From Bin80 sp964291275 (lineage in GTDB: Bacteria; Bacteroidota; Rhodothermia; Rhodothermales; Bin80), in assembly GCA_964291275.2 (NCBI GenBank), contig OZ219800.1, positions 186,001-250,000 of the forward strand: a DNA stretch of 64,000 bases, written 5' to 3'. Made by a program: the position numbers and the translations under genes. Position 1 is the first letter of the stretch. Every line of letters begins with the position of its first letter. A model generated the notes under the pieces. The model was not told where the DNA came from. It searched no databases and saw only the letters and a list, made by a program, of their open reading frames with translations. Shown in pieces: positions 43,503-53,310 of the stretch.

Positions 43503-44905
43503 TGGGACTTCAATAAATATAGTGAATTAGTCCTGATCTTATCCAATTCTGGGCTAAGGTTTCAGACGATTTATCGCGTCATGCGTCATTCTACTCAAAG
43601 GTTTTATCTTTCATTTTTTCGACAATCACGAATCGTAATGGGGGTGAAGATTAAAGGAATAAACAAGGTTTATGGCATTTCGTCACCTTGGTCAATTTCG
43701 GAGGTAACAGCGGATCATGATGCCGAGGAGGCCCATATCCATGTGATCTGTACGGATGAATCCAAGCTTCGGTGTCCAAAATGTGATCAAGCGAGTCCGG
43801 TGTATGATCGTCGGACTCGGAGTTGGCGTCATCTGGATACCGGAAAATATCGTACAATCGTAACGACGCAGTTACCTCGTGTAAAGTGTGCAGAACACGG
43901 AGTGGTGACGATTTCGCCCCCTTGGGCGGATCGGAGTGTACGCATGACCTATGAATTTGAGGCGCTGGTCATTGATCTGCTTCGGGAGTCAACGATCTCG
44001 TCAGTGTGTCGGCTCCTGCAGATGAGTTGGCCTGCGGTTGCAGGGATTATGGACCGCGCAGTGGAACGGGGGCTTGATCGCAGAAAGGCGCAACCGGTTG
44101 CCCATGTGTGTGTGGATGAGACCTCGTATAAAAAAGGCCATAAGTATATCACCGTGGTCTCAGATTCTCAAACGGGTACGGTGCTGTTTGTCAAGGAAAA
44201 GCGCACCCATGCGAGTCTGGATGCTTATTATGAAGGCTGTTCTACTGAGCAACTGGAAGCGATTGAAAGTGTGAGCATGGATATGTGGCCTGCCTATATC
44301 AAGTCCACGAAAAAACATGTTCCAGATGCGGCATCCAAGATTGCATTTGATCGTTTTCATGTGGCGAAAAAGATTGGAGGGGCGGTGGATAAAGTCCGTC
44401 GGCAGGAGAACCGAGAATTGCGGAAAGCGGGCATTGATGATCTCACCGGGACCAAGTATGACTGGCTGACCAACAAACAGAATATGTCGGTCCGCCAAAA
44501 GAAGCGATTCAAGACGTTAAAGGATAGTTCGTTGAAAACGGCCCGTGCCTGGGCCATCAAAGAATTGTCCCAGAAATTGTGGCACTATAAGAGCCGAACC
44601 TGGGCACGCAAAGCTTGGGAAAAATGGTTGTCCTGGGCCTCACGTTGCCGGCTTGAAGACATGGTTAAAGTTGCCAAGACGGTCAGAAAACACCTTTGGG
44701 GAATTCTCAATGCGATCATTCTCAAAGCCAGCAATGGGCCAGCAGAAAGCATCAACAGTCGAATCAAAACGATCAAAGTCCGTTGCCGCGGATTTCGAAA
44801 TACCAAGCGGTTAGCAAATGCAATCTACTTCTATCTCGGTGGACTGGATCTATATCCAGATGCTGTCTCAAAAACAAGGGTTTCACTAAATTAGTTGAAG
44901 CCCCA
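43503..44905 (+). mobile_element. ISL3-family insertion sequence
   Basis: A 1.4-kb element defined by imperfect inverted ends: tgggacttcaataaatat from 43503 and the complement of tggggcttcaactaattt ending at 44905, both running on to tagtgaa (about 20 of 24 bases match). It holds one intact transposase gene. An 8-bp target duplication expected for this family is not evident in the flanks, which may mean flank changes or slightly misplaced ends. Confidence 0.8.
43638..44894 (+). CDS. ISL3-family transposase
   Basis: A 418-residue transposase. An N-terminal zinc-finger (CPKCDQASPVYDRRTRSWRH ... VKCAEHG) is followed by a helix-turn-helix and the DDE domain: VDETSYKKGHKYITVVSD (first Asp), SMDMWPAYI (second Asp) and, near the C-terminus, GPAESINSRIKTIKVRCRGF (Glu). 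AFDRFHVAKKI is a family hallmark. The frame is intact, so the element may be mobile. ATG at 43638 is chosen; an in-frame ATG at 43581 would add 19 residues with no family resemblance. Confidence 0.93.
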   Translation: MGVKIKGINKVYGISSPWSISEVTADHDAEEAHIHVICTDESKLRCPKCDQASPVYDRRTRSWRHLDTGKYRTIVTTQLPRVKCAEHGVVTISPPWADRSVRMTYEFEALVIDLLRESTISSVCRLLQMSWPAVAGIMDRAVERGLDRRKAQPVAHVCVDETSYKKGHKYITVVSDSQTGTVLFVKEKRTHASLDAYYEGCSTEQLEAIESVSMDMWPAYIKSTKKHVPDAASKIAFDRFHVAKKIGGAVDKVRRQENRELRKAGIDDLTGTKYDWLTNKQNMSVRQKKRFKTLKDSSLKTARAWAIKELSQKLWHYKSRTWARKAWEKWLSWASRCRLEDMVKVAKTVRKHLWGILNAIILKASNGPAESINSRIKTIKVRCRGFRNTKRLANAIYFYLGGLDLYPDAVSKTRVSLN

Positions 44906-44964
44906 AAATAGAAGATCTTTGATATTTCCGACCTACCTTCCAATATGGCGGATACCGTGAAAAC

Positions 44965-46749
44965 ATGACGTTATTTGATTGGGGGGTTATCTGTCTCTAC
45001 TTTCTGGTTGTTGCCGGTATAGCCGTCTACTATTCCAGACGTGCGGGACGTAATACATCAGAATTCTTCCTGAGCGGACGGCGCATGTCCTGGTGGCTTG
45101 CTGGTATAAGCATGGTTGCTACAACCTTTGCAGCCGACACCCCAATGGCCGTAACAGAGCTTGTTGCGGAAAATGGTATCGCAGGCAACTGGATTTGGTG
45201 GAATTTTGCCTTTGGTGGTATGCTGACGGTATTCTTCTTTGCACGGTTGTGGCGACGGTGTGGTATTCAGACGGATGTCGAATTTGTGGAGGTTCGCTAC
45301 GCTGGGCGAGCCGCAGCCTGGCTCCGAGGTATCAAAGCGATATATTTTGGTCTACTGCTCAATGTCATGATCATCGGCTGGGTTTCTCTTGCCATGGAAA
45401 CCGCTATCAAGGTATTGTGGCCCAATCTGACTATTTTCGGCCAGACTGATTTTGTGGTTGGGAACCTGACTATAAGCGCAGCGCTCGTTGTGGTTAGTGC
45501 ACTGGTGATATTGGTGTCCGTTTTTGCGCTCCTATCTGGCTTATGGGGCGTAGCCGTTACGGATGTTATGCAATTCATACTGGCCATGGCCGGATCAATT
45601 CTGATGGCTATATTCGTTCTTCGTGTGCCTGAAGTAGGTGGGATTGTCGGTCTTAAGTCGCAGTTACCAGTTGAGACTTTTCGATTTTTCCCGACCTTTG
45701 GAGAAACAGCCGGAGCTGCAGCAGCCTTCGCATTATCTATTCCCGCGTTCGTGGCATTTATTGGTATCCAGTGGTGGAGCAGCTGGTATCCAGGGGCTGA
45801 GCCGGGTGGCGGAGGGTATACCGCACAACGTATGATGGGAACGAGCAGCGAGCGGGATGCTACTTATTCCGCCCTGCTATTCACTGTGGCTCATTATTGC
45901 ATTCGTCCTTGGCCGTGGATCATTGTCGCCTTAGCCTCCCTTGTTCTCTATCCTAACCTCGCAGACTCACGTGAAGGCTTTGTCTTGGTTATGCGGGATG
46001 TGTTACCTGTTGGTGTACTTGGAATGGTTTTTGCCGCGTTTCTGGCAGCTTTCATGAGTACTATTTCGACACAACTGAACTGGGGGGTATCCTATCTGGT
46101 GAATGACTTCTGGCGCAGATTTGTAAAGCCGGACAGGAGTGAGCACCACTATGTACTTATCTCACGCGTGCTTACTTTCGTTGTGGGATTGCTGAGCATT
46201 CTCTTGGCCACGCAGCTAGAATCTATCAGTCAGGCCTGGACGTTGATCCTGACCGCTTCCGCCGGATTAGGCACAGTTCTGATCCTCCGATGGTACTGGT
46301 GGCGTATCAACGCATGGAGTGAACTTGTAGCAACCTTGGCTCCCATCGTTTTGGTTTTGTTAGCACTGGTCGGTGTGCCTATCCCGGGACTTCAGGCCCC
46401 CTTCCCTTCCAATCTGTTTGTTGTGGTAGGACTCACCACTGCGCTGTGGTTGGCAGCAACCTTTTTAACCAAACCAACAGACCAATCCACACTTGAAAAG
46501 TTTTACAAACTTGTGCGTCCAGCCGGCCCCGGCTGGACATCCGTCGCTGCTCTGTATCCCGATATTCATCCAGATGCCATGATCAGCACTATGATGCGCC
46601 AATGGGCCGCCGGTGTTGCCGTAGTATATGCCTGCCTGTTTGCAACTGGTTACCTGATCCTAGGGAATACTTTGACCGGTATCCTCGTACTGGCAGTAGC
46701 AGGGGTTTCAACGCTCTACCTGAGACATACATTCTCCTCGTCGTCTTAA
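44965..46749 (+). CDS. Sodium:solute symporter (SSS family)
   Basis: A 594-residue inner-membrane transporter with about 13-14 helices. The N-terminus shows SRRAGRNTSEFFLSGRRMSW and AATTFAADTPMAVTEL, typical of the SSS/SLC5 family. Later segments include VAFIGIQWWSSWYPGAEPGG, and FMSTISTQLNWGVSYLVND, which contains the Na+-site Ser/Thr region. It couples sodium entry to uptake of a sugar, amino acid or other organic solute; the substrate is not readable. The C-terminus has extra helices. The gene stands just right of the ISL3 element. Confidence 0.92.
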   Translation: MTLFDWGVICLYFLVVAGIAVYYSRRAGRNTSEFFLSGRRMSWWLAGISMVATTFAADTPMAVTELVAENGIAGNWIWWNFAFGGMLTVFFFARLWRRCGIQTDVEFVEVRYAGRAAAWLRGIKAIYFGLLLNVMIIGWVSLAMETAIKVLWPNLTIFGQTDFVVGNLTISAALVVVSALVILVSVFALLSGLWGVAVTDVMQFILAMAGSILMAIFVLRVPEVGGIVGLKSQLPVETFRFFPTFGETAGAAAAFALSIPAFVAFIGIQWWSSWYPGAEPGGGGYTAQRMMGTSSERDATYSALLFTVAHYCIRPWPWIIVALASLVLYPNLADSREGFVLVMRDVLPVGVLGMVFAAFLAAFMSTISTQLNWGVSYLVNDFWRRFVKPDRSEHHYVLISRVLTFVVGLLSILLATQLESISQAWTLILTASAGLGTVLILRWYWWRINAWSELVATLAPIVLVLLALVGVPIPGLQAPFPSNLFVVVGLTTALWLAATFLTKPTDQSTLEKFYKLVRPAGPGWTSVAALYPDIHPDAMISTMMRQWAAGVAVVYACLFATGYLILGNTLTGILVLAVAGVSTLYLRHTFSSSS

Positions 46750-46768
46750 CCAAGCCATACACTGAAGA

Positions 46769-47158
46769 ATGTCACGGCTAATCGTTATTGGGGATCGAGT
46801 TTTAATCAAACCCGATCTTGGTGAACAGCAGACAGAATCTGGATTGGTTCTGCCCGCCTCTGTTGCAGAACGCGATCGGATTGGATCCGGCCGTGTAGAG
46901 ATGGTAGGCCCCGGTCACCTGATCCCAAACCCAGACTACTCCGAAAATGAGCCCTGGGCCGAACCAAAAACAATCGGGCGATATCTGCCCCTTCAGGCAG
47001 AGGTAGGAGATATGGCTTTCTACCAGCGTAAAGAGTCGATCGAGTTTACCTACAAGCACATAAAATATTTGATTGTGCCTCATCACGCCCTACTCGTACT
47101 CATCAGACCGGATCATGAAGACATCATTGGTGAGCTTCTTGATACCGATACACCATAA
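46769..47158 (+). CDS. GroES/Cpn10-like co-chaperonin
   Basis: A 129-residue GroES-fold protein. RLIVIGDRVLIKPD is the first strand pair, the mobile loop has the hydrophobic tripeptide within SGLVLPAS (GroEL-contact), and VGDMAFYQRKESIEFTYKHIKYLIV forms the C-terminal half. Compared with ordinary GroES (about 97 residues) it has an insertion of some 20 residues (LIPNPDYSENEPWAEPKTIG) after the roof-loop region and a longer tail. No groEL is adjacent, so it is probably an accessory paralogue. It starts 20 bp after the symporter gene. Confidence 0.88.
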   Translation: MSRLIVIGDRVLIKPDLGEQQTESGLVLPASVAERDRIGSGRVEMVGPGHLIPNPDYSENEPWAEPKTIGRYLPLQAEVGDMAFYQRKESIEFTYKHIKYLIVPHHALLVLIRPDHEDIIGELLDTDTP

Positions 47159-47225
47159 CAGCCACGGTTTTCCCTCAACCGGCATACTGCCCATGGTCGC
47201 ACAGGCTGAGAAGCACAGAGGAAAG

Positions 47226-47299
47226 TGGCGTGGGAGAGACTCGAACTCTCGACCTTGCGATTATGAGTCGCACGCTCTAACCTGCTGAGCTACCACGCC
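47226..47299 (-). tRNA. tRNA-Met (anticodon CAT)
   Basis: A 74-nt tRNA on the minus strand. The acceptor stem GGCGTGG pairs with CCACGCC, followed by discriminator A. The D-arm begins GTAGCTCAG, the anticodon stem TGCGA/TCGCA encloses CTCATAA, and the T-arm contains GTTCGAGTC. CCA is not fully encoded. CAT could also be the lysidine-modified tRNA-Ile2; elongator tRNA-Met is the default call. Confidence 0.93.
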
Positions 47300-47388
47300 T
47301 AACACCTGACTTCAACTGAACATATCCAAGACTGGTTGCAACTACCAGCCAGAGCTTGGGTACCAAGGTCCCAACTTTGTTGGTAGAC

Positions 47389-48540
47389 ATGTGGAACAAC
47401 ATAATCGGACAGGAAAAGGTGATCGAGCTGTTGAAAAACACATTGACATCCGAACGTGTAGCCCATGCTTATCTATTTCACGGTATCGATGGTGTAGGCA
47501 AACTTGCAGTTGCGCTGGCGTTTGCGCAGGCATTGCAATGTGCAGGCCACCATGAAGCTGAACCCTGCCCATCCTGTAAGTGGGCCCTACAACTCCGGCA
47601 TCCTGATATCCAGATAATGATGCCGCAGCCAAGTAATGCTGATCCTGAGGAGGTTGCAGAACGTATAGCATTGCTTTCTCAGGATGAATATGCGGTTGTG
47701 GATTTCATCCGTGCTCCTTCGTTGGGCCGAAAAAACGCTCCCAAATCTCTCGGACAGGCATTCTACTCCACTGAACGAATTAATTTGGAGCTGCGCAATA
47801 AAATGAATATGCGGCCCCAGCAGGGTCGCTATCGGATTGCCATTATTCTCGATATAGACACCATTCACGTACGGGCGGCCAATGCTTTTCTGAAATTGCT
47901 CGAGGAGCCTGGGCCAGATACAGTTTTTATTGCACTCACGCGCCGCAAAGATTTACTGCTGCCAACTATCCTGTCTCGTTGCCAACGTATCGCATTTGAT
48001 AGCCTTGTAGCCGATGTCATCGCCCAGGCACTGCAGGAGCGCAAAGGTATAGAGGCGAATGTCTCAGTCACTGCAGCGAACATGTCTGGTGGTTCCTATT
48101 CTCGTGCAGTGGAACTCGCTGAGAATAAAGACCTGAGGCACGATCGCGAACGAATTCTGAACTTTCTCCGCTTTGCATTTACGCAAAAGATTGATCGGCA
48201 AACGGCACTTATTGAGGAGTTTAATCAGACCGGTCGTAATCGTACCAAGAATTTACTTGAACTTCTCGTGAACTGGATGCGAGATGTTTTGCTCTACAGA
48301 ACAATGGGCGCAAACGCCCCGATCGTTAACCAAGATCAACACGCCGAGATTGCCCGATTCTGTGGAAACCTAGACAATGCAGACTTGGATGCAATGATTC
48401 ACCTTATCGAAGAAGCTCGGTTACTTACCGAATCGAATGTAAATACAACATTACTCCTGATTAACCTGTCGCTCAACCTGGGACAAGCCATGCGGGGCCC
48501 ACATAATGGTATGCTTTTCAAGCCTCTCACAACTCCGTAA
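47389..48540 (+). CDS. holB: DNA polymerase III delta-prime subunit
   Basis: A 383-residue AAA+ clamp-loader subunit. WNNIIGQEKVIELLKNTL is the opening helix, HAYLFHGIDGVGKLAVA the degenerate Walker A, a zinc-binding cluster has C...CPSCKWAL, and NAFLKLLEEPGPDTVFIALT is followed by LLPTILSRCQRI (SRC motif). Delta-prime acts as the stator that positions the other loader subunits on the sliding clamp. The ATG at 47389 is preferred to a TTG 11 codons earlier. A PSP1/YaaT gene follows, a neighbourhood also kept in Firmicutes and Bacteroidota. Confidence 0.93.
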   Translation: MWNNIIGQEKVIELLKNTLTSERVAHAYLFHGIDGVGKLAVALAFAQALQCAGHHEAEPCPSCKWALQLRHPDIQIMMPQPSNADPEEVAERIALLSQDEYAVVDFIRAPSLGRKNAPKSLGQAFYSTERINLELRNKMNMRPQQGRYRIAIILDIDTIHVRAANAFLKLLEEPGPDTVFIALTRRKDLLLPTILSRCQRIAFDSLVADVIAQALQERKGIEANVSVTAANMSGGSYSRAVELAENKDLRHDRERILNFLRFAFTQKIDRQTALIEEFNQTGRNRTKNLLELLVNWMRDVLLYRTMGANAPIVNQDQHAEIARFCGNLDNADLDAMIHLIEEARLLTESNVNTTLLLINLSLNLGQAMRGPHNGMLFKPLTTP

Positions 48541-48701
48541 CCTGACTTTCAGGCATAACCACTGTGCTTCTATGAGATCAGGCTGCTATACGAAGACCAA
48601 CTTGCCAACCACTATCCCCTCTTTTTTTATATCCCCAGATTTGCATGTGAACGTTGTGTGCTGCAAGGCGTAGATTCCGCAATAACGTAATCGAATTGAT
48701 A

Positions 48702-49658
48702 ATGGCGTGTGGCTCAAACGGGGCTTGTGGATGTAGCGGCAGTACCCTGGTGGGATATGGCGGTTGTAACGACAGTTGCCCATCTGTACAAATTTTCGAC
48801 TGGTTGCCAACATCTTCAAAGGATCCGGGGCGAGATCAGTGTGACCTAGTCCAGGTTGCATTCAAGGGACGTCGCAGAAAGATATATCGAAACGAGCGCA
48901 ACCTCCCCCTGCGGGCAGGTGATGATGTGATCGTTTCTGAGCAACGCGGTTTGGATTATGGACAAGTTTCATTGACTGGCGAGCTCCTGCACCTTCATGC
49001 AAAAGAACACCTGAATTATCACCAAATTCTTCGCCTAGCCTCTTCCAACGACCGAAATATCCATTTGAAAAACAAGGCATCTGAAAAGGACGCTTTGGTC
49101 ACTACACGAGAAATTATCCAACAGCAACAACTTAAAATCAAAGTGGTGGATTCCGAGTGGCAGTTTGACCGGAAACGTCTTTCAATTTTCTATACCTCTA
49201 CAAAAAAGAAACTTCCACTGGGTCCAGTTATCGGCGACCTCCGAAAACAATTCAAGACACGTGTTGATTTTCGTCGTCTAAAGCCTCGCGAAGAAACAGC
49301 ACGGATAGGAGGTATTGGAGTGTGTGGCCGGGAACTCTGCTGCTCCTCCTGGATGCGTCAAATGCCTCCCGTGTCAATCCATTCTGTGAGAAAAACACAA
49401 TCCTATATTTCAGAAGAACAACTTCTGGGACGATGTGGACAGCTCAAATGCTGCCTCAACTATGAACTTGAACACTATATGGAATCGCTTAAGTCATTCC
49501 CTCGGAAACACACACGTGTTTCCACAGCGAATGGGGTTGGAAAAGTCATGGATAGGAATATATTTTCGCGTACGGTTCGTGTTCGATTGGAAAAATCATT
49601 CGTTGAAGAGTTTGCACTCGAAGAAATCGAATATCCTGTCAAAAAACGTCACGCCTGA
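48702..49658 (+). CDS. PSP1 C-terminal domain protein (YaaT/RicT-like)
   Basis: A 318-residue cytoplasmic protein. A Cys-rich start (ACGSNGACGCSG) is followed by the PSP1 core of about residues 55-250, with RIGGIGVCGRELCCSSW and LGRCGQLKCCLNYE. The paired CC motifs are the family hallmark and in the Bacillus RicT complex relate to iron-sulfur cluster binding and RNase Y control. It lies next to holB as in many genomes. The C-terminus adds a short KOW-like segment (ANGVGKVMDRNIFSRTVRV). ATG at 48702 is chosen because MACGSNG matches the family start. Confidence 0.9.
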   Translation: MACGSNGACGCSGSTLVGYGGCNDSCPSVQIFDWLPTSSKDPGRDQCDLVQVAFKGRRRKIYRNERNLPLRAGDDVIVSEQRGLDYGQVSLTGELLHLHAKEHLNYHQILRLASSNDRNIHLKNKASEKDALVTTREIIQQQQLKIKVVDSEWQFDRKRLSIFYTSTKKKLPLGPVIGDLRKQFKTRVDFRRLKPREETARIGGIGVCGRELCCSSWMRQMPPVSIHSVRKTQSYISEEQLLGRCGQLKCCLNYELEHYMESLKSFPRKHTRVSTANGVGKVMDRNIFSRTVRVRLEKSFVEEFALEEIEYPVKKRHA

Positions 49659-49661
49659 CTC

Positions 49662-51053
49662 GTGTGTGAAGGCATAGACATTGCCCGCCTCCCGGCAACA
49701 ACCCTCCAAAAAGCACTGCGGGAACGTAAACTGTCCCCCGTTGAGCTTATCCGTGCCTGTCTCAACGTATACGAGGCACTTAATCCTGCACTCAATGCGA
49801 TCGTAACTCTCAATGACCGAGTGTTAGAGGAAGCGCGCGTACTCGAAACCAAGCCACCCAATGGCCTCCTGTATGGGCTTCCCGTGGGCATCAAGGACAC
49901 TACAGACACACGCGGATTGCGCACAACTTATGGCTCAACGGCATATCGCGATCATATTCCTGAACGGGATGCTGAGATTGTTGCCCGACTCAAAGCTGCC
50001 GGTGCACTCGTTCTGGGTAAAACCAATACTCCAACCTTTGCTGTTGGAGGTGAGACCAACAACGTGGTCTTCGGATCAACGCGTAATCCATGGGACGCTA
50101 AACGATCCCCAGGTGGATCTACAGGAGGGGGTGCAGTAGCGGTCGCGACCGGCATGGTTGCCCTTGCAGATGGTACGGATCTGGGTGGTTCCCTACGAAT
50201 GCCCGCATCATTCTGTGGCATTGTGGGGCTGCGCCCTTCGCCGGGAATCGTACCCCAAGATTCAGTGAGCTTCTTATGGGATCGACTGTCTGTGGCTGGA
50301 GGACTCGGCCGAACCGCAGAGGATCTTGGTCTCTTCATGCGAGCTGTTTCTGGACCTTACGACGCGAGTCCACTACCATATCTCGCTCCTAGTTGTGTAC
50401 CACCTGAATTTGAAGCGAATATACGACTGGGATACTGTGAGCACCTCACCGACCTCGAACCTGCTCCCGTTGTTGCCTCTACCTGCCACTCAGCCATCAA
50501 CACAATTGAATCCCGAGGCGTATCGGTCAAATCCGTACATCTGAGTTTAGCTAATGCTCCGCGCGCATTTGCTGTTCTTCGTGCTCACCATCTGCTGACT
50601 GTTCATAGAGACAGATTGAATCAACCTGATTCAACAGGGGAAAACCTGGCCAAAAACCTAAATGAAGCACTGAATTACAGTGCATTGGATTTAGCAGATT
50701 CAGAGCGCATTGCCGATGAAGTTTGGCGCATCTTCAGAAGGGTATTCCAGAAAACAGATTTTTTACTGACGCCTACAACCGCGGTCCTCCCATTTAAGCT
50801 TTCAGATGGCTATCCACGCCGGATCAAAAACACAGAATTATCCACCTACTACGACTGGTTCGCCCCCACCTCCGTACTTTCACTTACCGGCCTACCCGTC
50901 GCTAGCGTCCCTTGTGGACTGAGCCCCGAAGGACTCCCCGTTGGGATGCAGATTGTCGGCAGACCCCATCAGGAGGCAGCGATACTTGCTGTGGCAAGCC
51001 TTGTACAGGAATGGTGCCCAATCAGCTTGCCACCTATTCTTCAGCAGCTCTAG
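49662..51053 (+). CDS. Amidase-signature family hydrolase
   Basis: A 463-residue amidase with the Ser-cisSer-Lys triad. Lys lies in GLPVGIKDTTDTRG (about 72-85), the cis-Ser in KRSPGGSTGGGAVAVATG, and the nucleophile Ser in ADGTDLGGSLRMPASFCG. It hydrolyses carboxamides in the cytosol. It resembles free amidases rather than GatA: no GatB/C neighbours exist, and direct GlnRS charging is present in the genome. The start is GTG at 49662, 3 bp after the PSP1 gene. The last 20 bp overlap the convergent EF-G-like gene. Confidence 0.92.
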   Translation: MCEGIDIARLPATTLQKALRERKLSPVELIRACLNVYEALNPALNAIVTLNDRVLEEARVLETKPPNGLLYGLPVGIKDTTDTRGLRTTYGSTAYRDHIPERDAEIVARLKAAGALVLGKTNTPTFAVGGETNNVVFGSTRNPWDAKRSPGGSTGGGAVAVATGMVALADGTDLGGSLRMPASFCGIVGLRPSPGIVPQDSVSFLWDRLSVAGGLGRTAEDLGLFMRAVSGPYDASPLPYLAPSCVPPEFEANIRLGYCEHLTDLEPAPVVASTCHSAINTIESRGVSVKSVHLSLANAPRAFAVLRAHHLLTVHRDRLNQPDSTGENLAKNLNEALNYSALDLADSERIADEVWRIFRRVFQKTDFLLTPTTAVLPFKLSDGYPRRIKNTELSTYYDWFAPTSVLSLTGLPVASVPCGLSPEGLPVGMQIVGRPHQEAAILAVASLVQEWCPISLPPILQQL

Positions 51054-53157
51054 CCGCGGCAGCTACGACCTGTTCCTGTACATTCCTCGGCATAGCCTGG
51101 TAGTGGCTAAAACGTGCACCGTGAATACCTCGACCCTGAGTCATTGAGCGGACACGTGTTGAGTACTGATATAATTCTGCCTCGGGTACCTGTGCAAGAA
51201 TGGTCTGCATGGTGCCCTCAGCTTCCATACCCTTGATCGTTGCACGACGTCCGTTCAGATCTCCCATAACATCTCCCATGTACGTATCCGGGATCGTTAC
51301 CCTCACATCATGAATGGGCTCCAGGATCACAGGTTTGGCTTTTCGGAACGCATCACGGAATCCGAAACGGGCTGCGGTACGGAAAGCATTTTCGTTCGAG
51401 TCAACCGAATGCATTCCTCCGTCATAAATCACCAGCCGAACATCTCCGACCGGGTAACCGGCTACCGGCCCCTTCTGCATGCCTTCCAGCACACCTTTTT
51501 GAATCGCACCGAAGAATCTCCGCATATCAATCACACCACCAACAATACCATCAATGAACTCAATCGTAGACCCCCAACCTGTCGTAGACTGCACTGTATT
51601 GCGCACTGAGATGTCCGGCCGCTTCTTGAATTCGCCTTGCAGAGGCTCAATCAGAACCGAAATATCTGCAAACTGCCCTGCCCCTCCTGTTTGCTTCTTA
51701 TGTCTATATGAAGCACGTGCTTCAATCGTCACAGTTTCCCGATATGCTACCCGAGGCCGGCTATAGTCCACCTCAACATTTACTTTGGCTTTGAGCCGAT
51801 ACTGGGCAACCTTCAAGTGCATAGCTCCTTGTCCACCCAAGGTTATCTGGCTCAAATGTGGTTCATGCATGACAACAAGAGAAGGGTCTTCTGCGGTGAT
51901 CTGATGCAAGCCCTGGGCTAGCTTATCTTCTTCACCTTCTGTTTTCGGTCGGATTGCCTCACGATAGCGCGGCTCGGGAAAGGGTATCGGCTTCACTATC
52001 ACACGCTGGCCCTTCTTTCGCAGCGTGTTGTTAGTATGGGTGTCACGTAACTTGACGAGCGCTCCCAAATCGCCGGCAACCATACGCGGCACGGTTTCTC
52101 TATCTCTTCCACAGAGTACGTAAAGTTGCCCCAGGCGCTCATTGGTCCCGGAATTTCCATTCTCCAGATCCATCCCGGGCTCAATCGCACCACTGCACAC
52201 ACGGAAGAATGAATAATCTCCAACATGATGTTCGGCCATCGTGCGATAAACAAATACCACCGGACTGGCATCAGCATCGGCATCAAGAGGAATCCCATCC
52301 TCCACCGGAATAGGCGGCGCCACCAGCGGTGATGGCAGTACGTTGTCTATGAAGCTCATCAGGCGGGCAGCACCTACATTCGTGGCAGCAGCCGTACAAA
52401 AAACCGGATACAGCGAGCATGACAGCATAGCCTCCCTAAGCCCTGCACGCATTTCTTCCTCAGTCAACATCTCCTCCTCGAGATATCTTTCCATCAACTC
52501 CTCATCATTGACCGCAATATCCTCGACCAATGCATTATGCAACTCTTCTGCACGCTCGATAAACTCTTCGGGAATATCACTGAAGGTTGGTGGGCCTTGA
52601 ACATCAGAATCAAAAGTGAGCTGCTTCATGACCAACACGTCAATGAGCACATTTGGTGCGCCCCCGGGAAACTGTACTACAGTTACGCCCACACCAAAAC
52701 GATCCCGCATTTGTTCGATCAACGACTCAACATCAGCCTGTGCACGATCAATCTGGTTGATCACGAACATAGCCGGTTTCTTATTTTCGGCAGCCGCACT
52801 CCATGCTAACTCCGTACCAACCTCAACTCCCTCTTGGGCATTCATGACAAAAATGGCTGTATCCGCCACTCGGATAGCAGCAACTACCTCGCCCACAAAA
52901 TCAGGATAACCCGGCGTATCAATAATGTTGATCTTGTGCTCCTTCCATTCAGCATGCAGGAGGGATGAAAAGATAGACATTTGACGCTCTTTTTCACTTG
53001 GCTGGTAGTCACTTACAGTCGATCCCTCCGTAATTGTCCCTAGCCGGCGTGTCTTTTTACTGACATATAGCATAGATTCAGACAGTGCGGTCTTTCCACT
53101 ACCCTGATGACCTACGAGGACAACGTTTCGGATGTGATCAGTACTATAGACTTTCAT
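51034..53157 (-). CDS. Elongation factor G-like GTPase
   Basis: A 707-residue EF-G paralogue with all five domains. G1 is GHQGSGKT (16-23), G2-region ERQMSIFSS replaces the usual ERGITI, and G3 is DTPGYPDF (80-87). G4 reads NQID (134-137) where NKxD is normal. Domain IV has YRHKKQTGGAGQFADISVLI, and domain V ends in RVRSMTQGRGIHGARFSHY. EF-G-like proteins of this type are distinct from the essential FusA; their roles in translation stress or recycling are not settled. Not in an str operon. The atypical G4 Lys-to-Gln may weaken guanine specificity. Confidence 0.9.
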   Translation of the reverse strand: MKVYSTDHIRNVVLVGHQGSGKTALSESMLYVSKKTRRLGTITEGSTVSDYQPSEKERQMSIFSSLLHAEWKEHKINIIDTPGYPDFVGEVVAAIRVADTAIFVMNAQEGVEVGTELAWSAAAENKKPAMFVINQIDRAQADVESLIEQMRDRFGVGVTVVQFPGGAPNVLIDVLVMKQLTFDSDVQGPPTFSDIPEEFIERAEELHNALVEDIAVNDEELMERYLEEEMLTEEEMRAGLREAMLSCSLYPVFCTAAATNVGAARLMSFIDNVLPSPLVAPPIPVEDGIPLDADADASPVVFVYRTMAEHHVGDYSFFRVCSGAIEPGMDLENGNSGTNERLGQLYVLCGRDRETVPRMVAGDLGALVKLRDTHTNNTLRKKGQRVIVKPIPFPEPRYREAIRPKTEGEEDKLAQGLHQITAEDPSLVVMHEPHLSQITLGGQGAMHLKVAQYRLKAKVNVEVDYSRPRVAYRETVTIEARASYRHKKQTGGAGQFADISVLIEPLQGEFKKRPDISVRNTVQSTTGWGSTIEFIDGIVGGVIDMRRFFGAIQKGVLEGMQKGPVAGYPVGDVRLVIYDGGMHSVDSNENAFRTAARFGFRDAFRKAKPVILEPIHDVRVTIPDTYMGDVMGDLNGRRATIKGMEAEGTMQTILAQVPEAELYQYSTRVRSMTQGRGIHGARFSHYQAMPRNVQEQVVAAAARAAEE

Positions 53158-53310
53158 GGGCTTTTATTGCTTGATTCACCTTCTGTGAGTGTTTTGCAAC
53201 CGAAATATACACTTGGGGGGAGAATCTACACACTTTACAGACAATAACAGTATCTAATGGAGAACACACTTGGTTAAAGCAGTTTAACTGAGCTCACTCC
53301 GCTCCAACCA

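Noticed and set aside
43496..44912. 8-bp target duplication of the ISL3-type element
   Set aside because: Flanks acattagt and aaaataga do not match, so no duplication is claimed.
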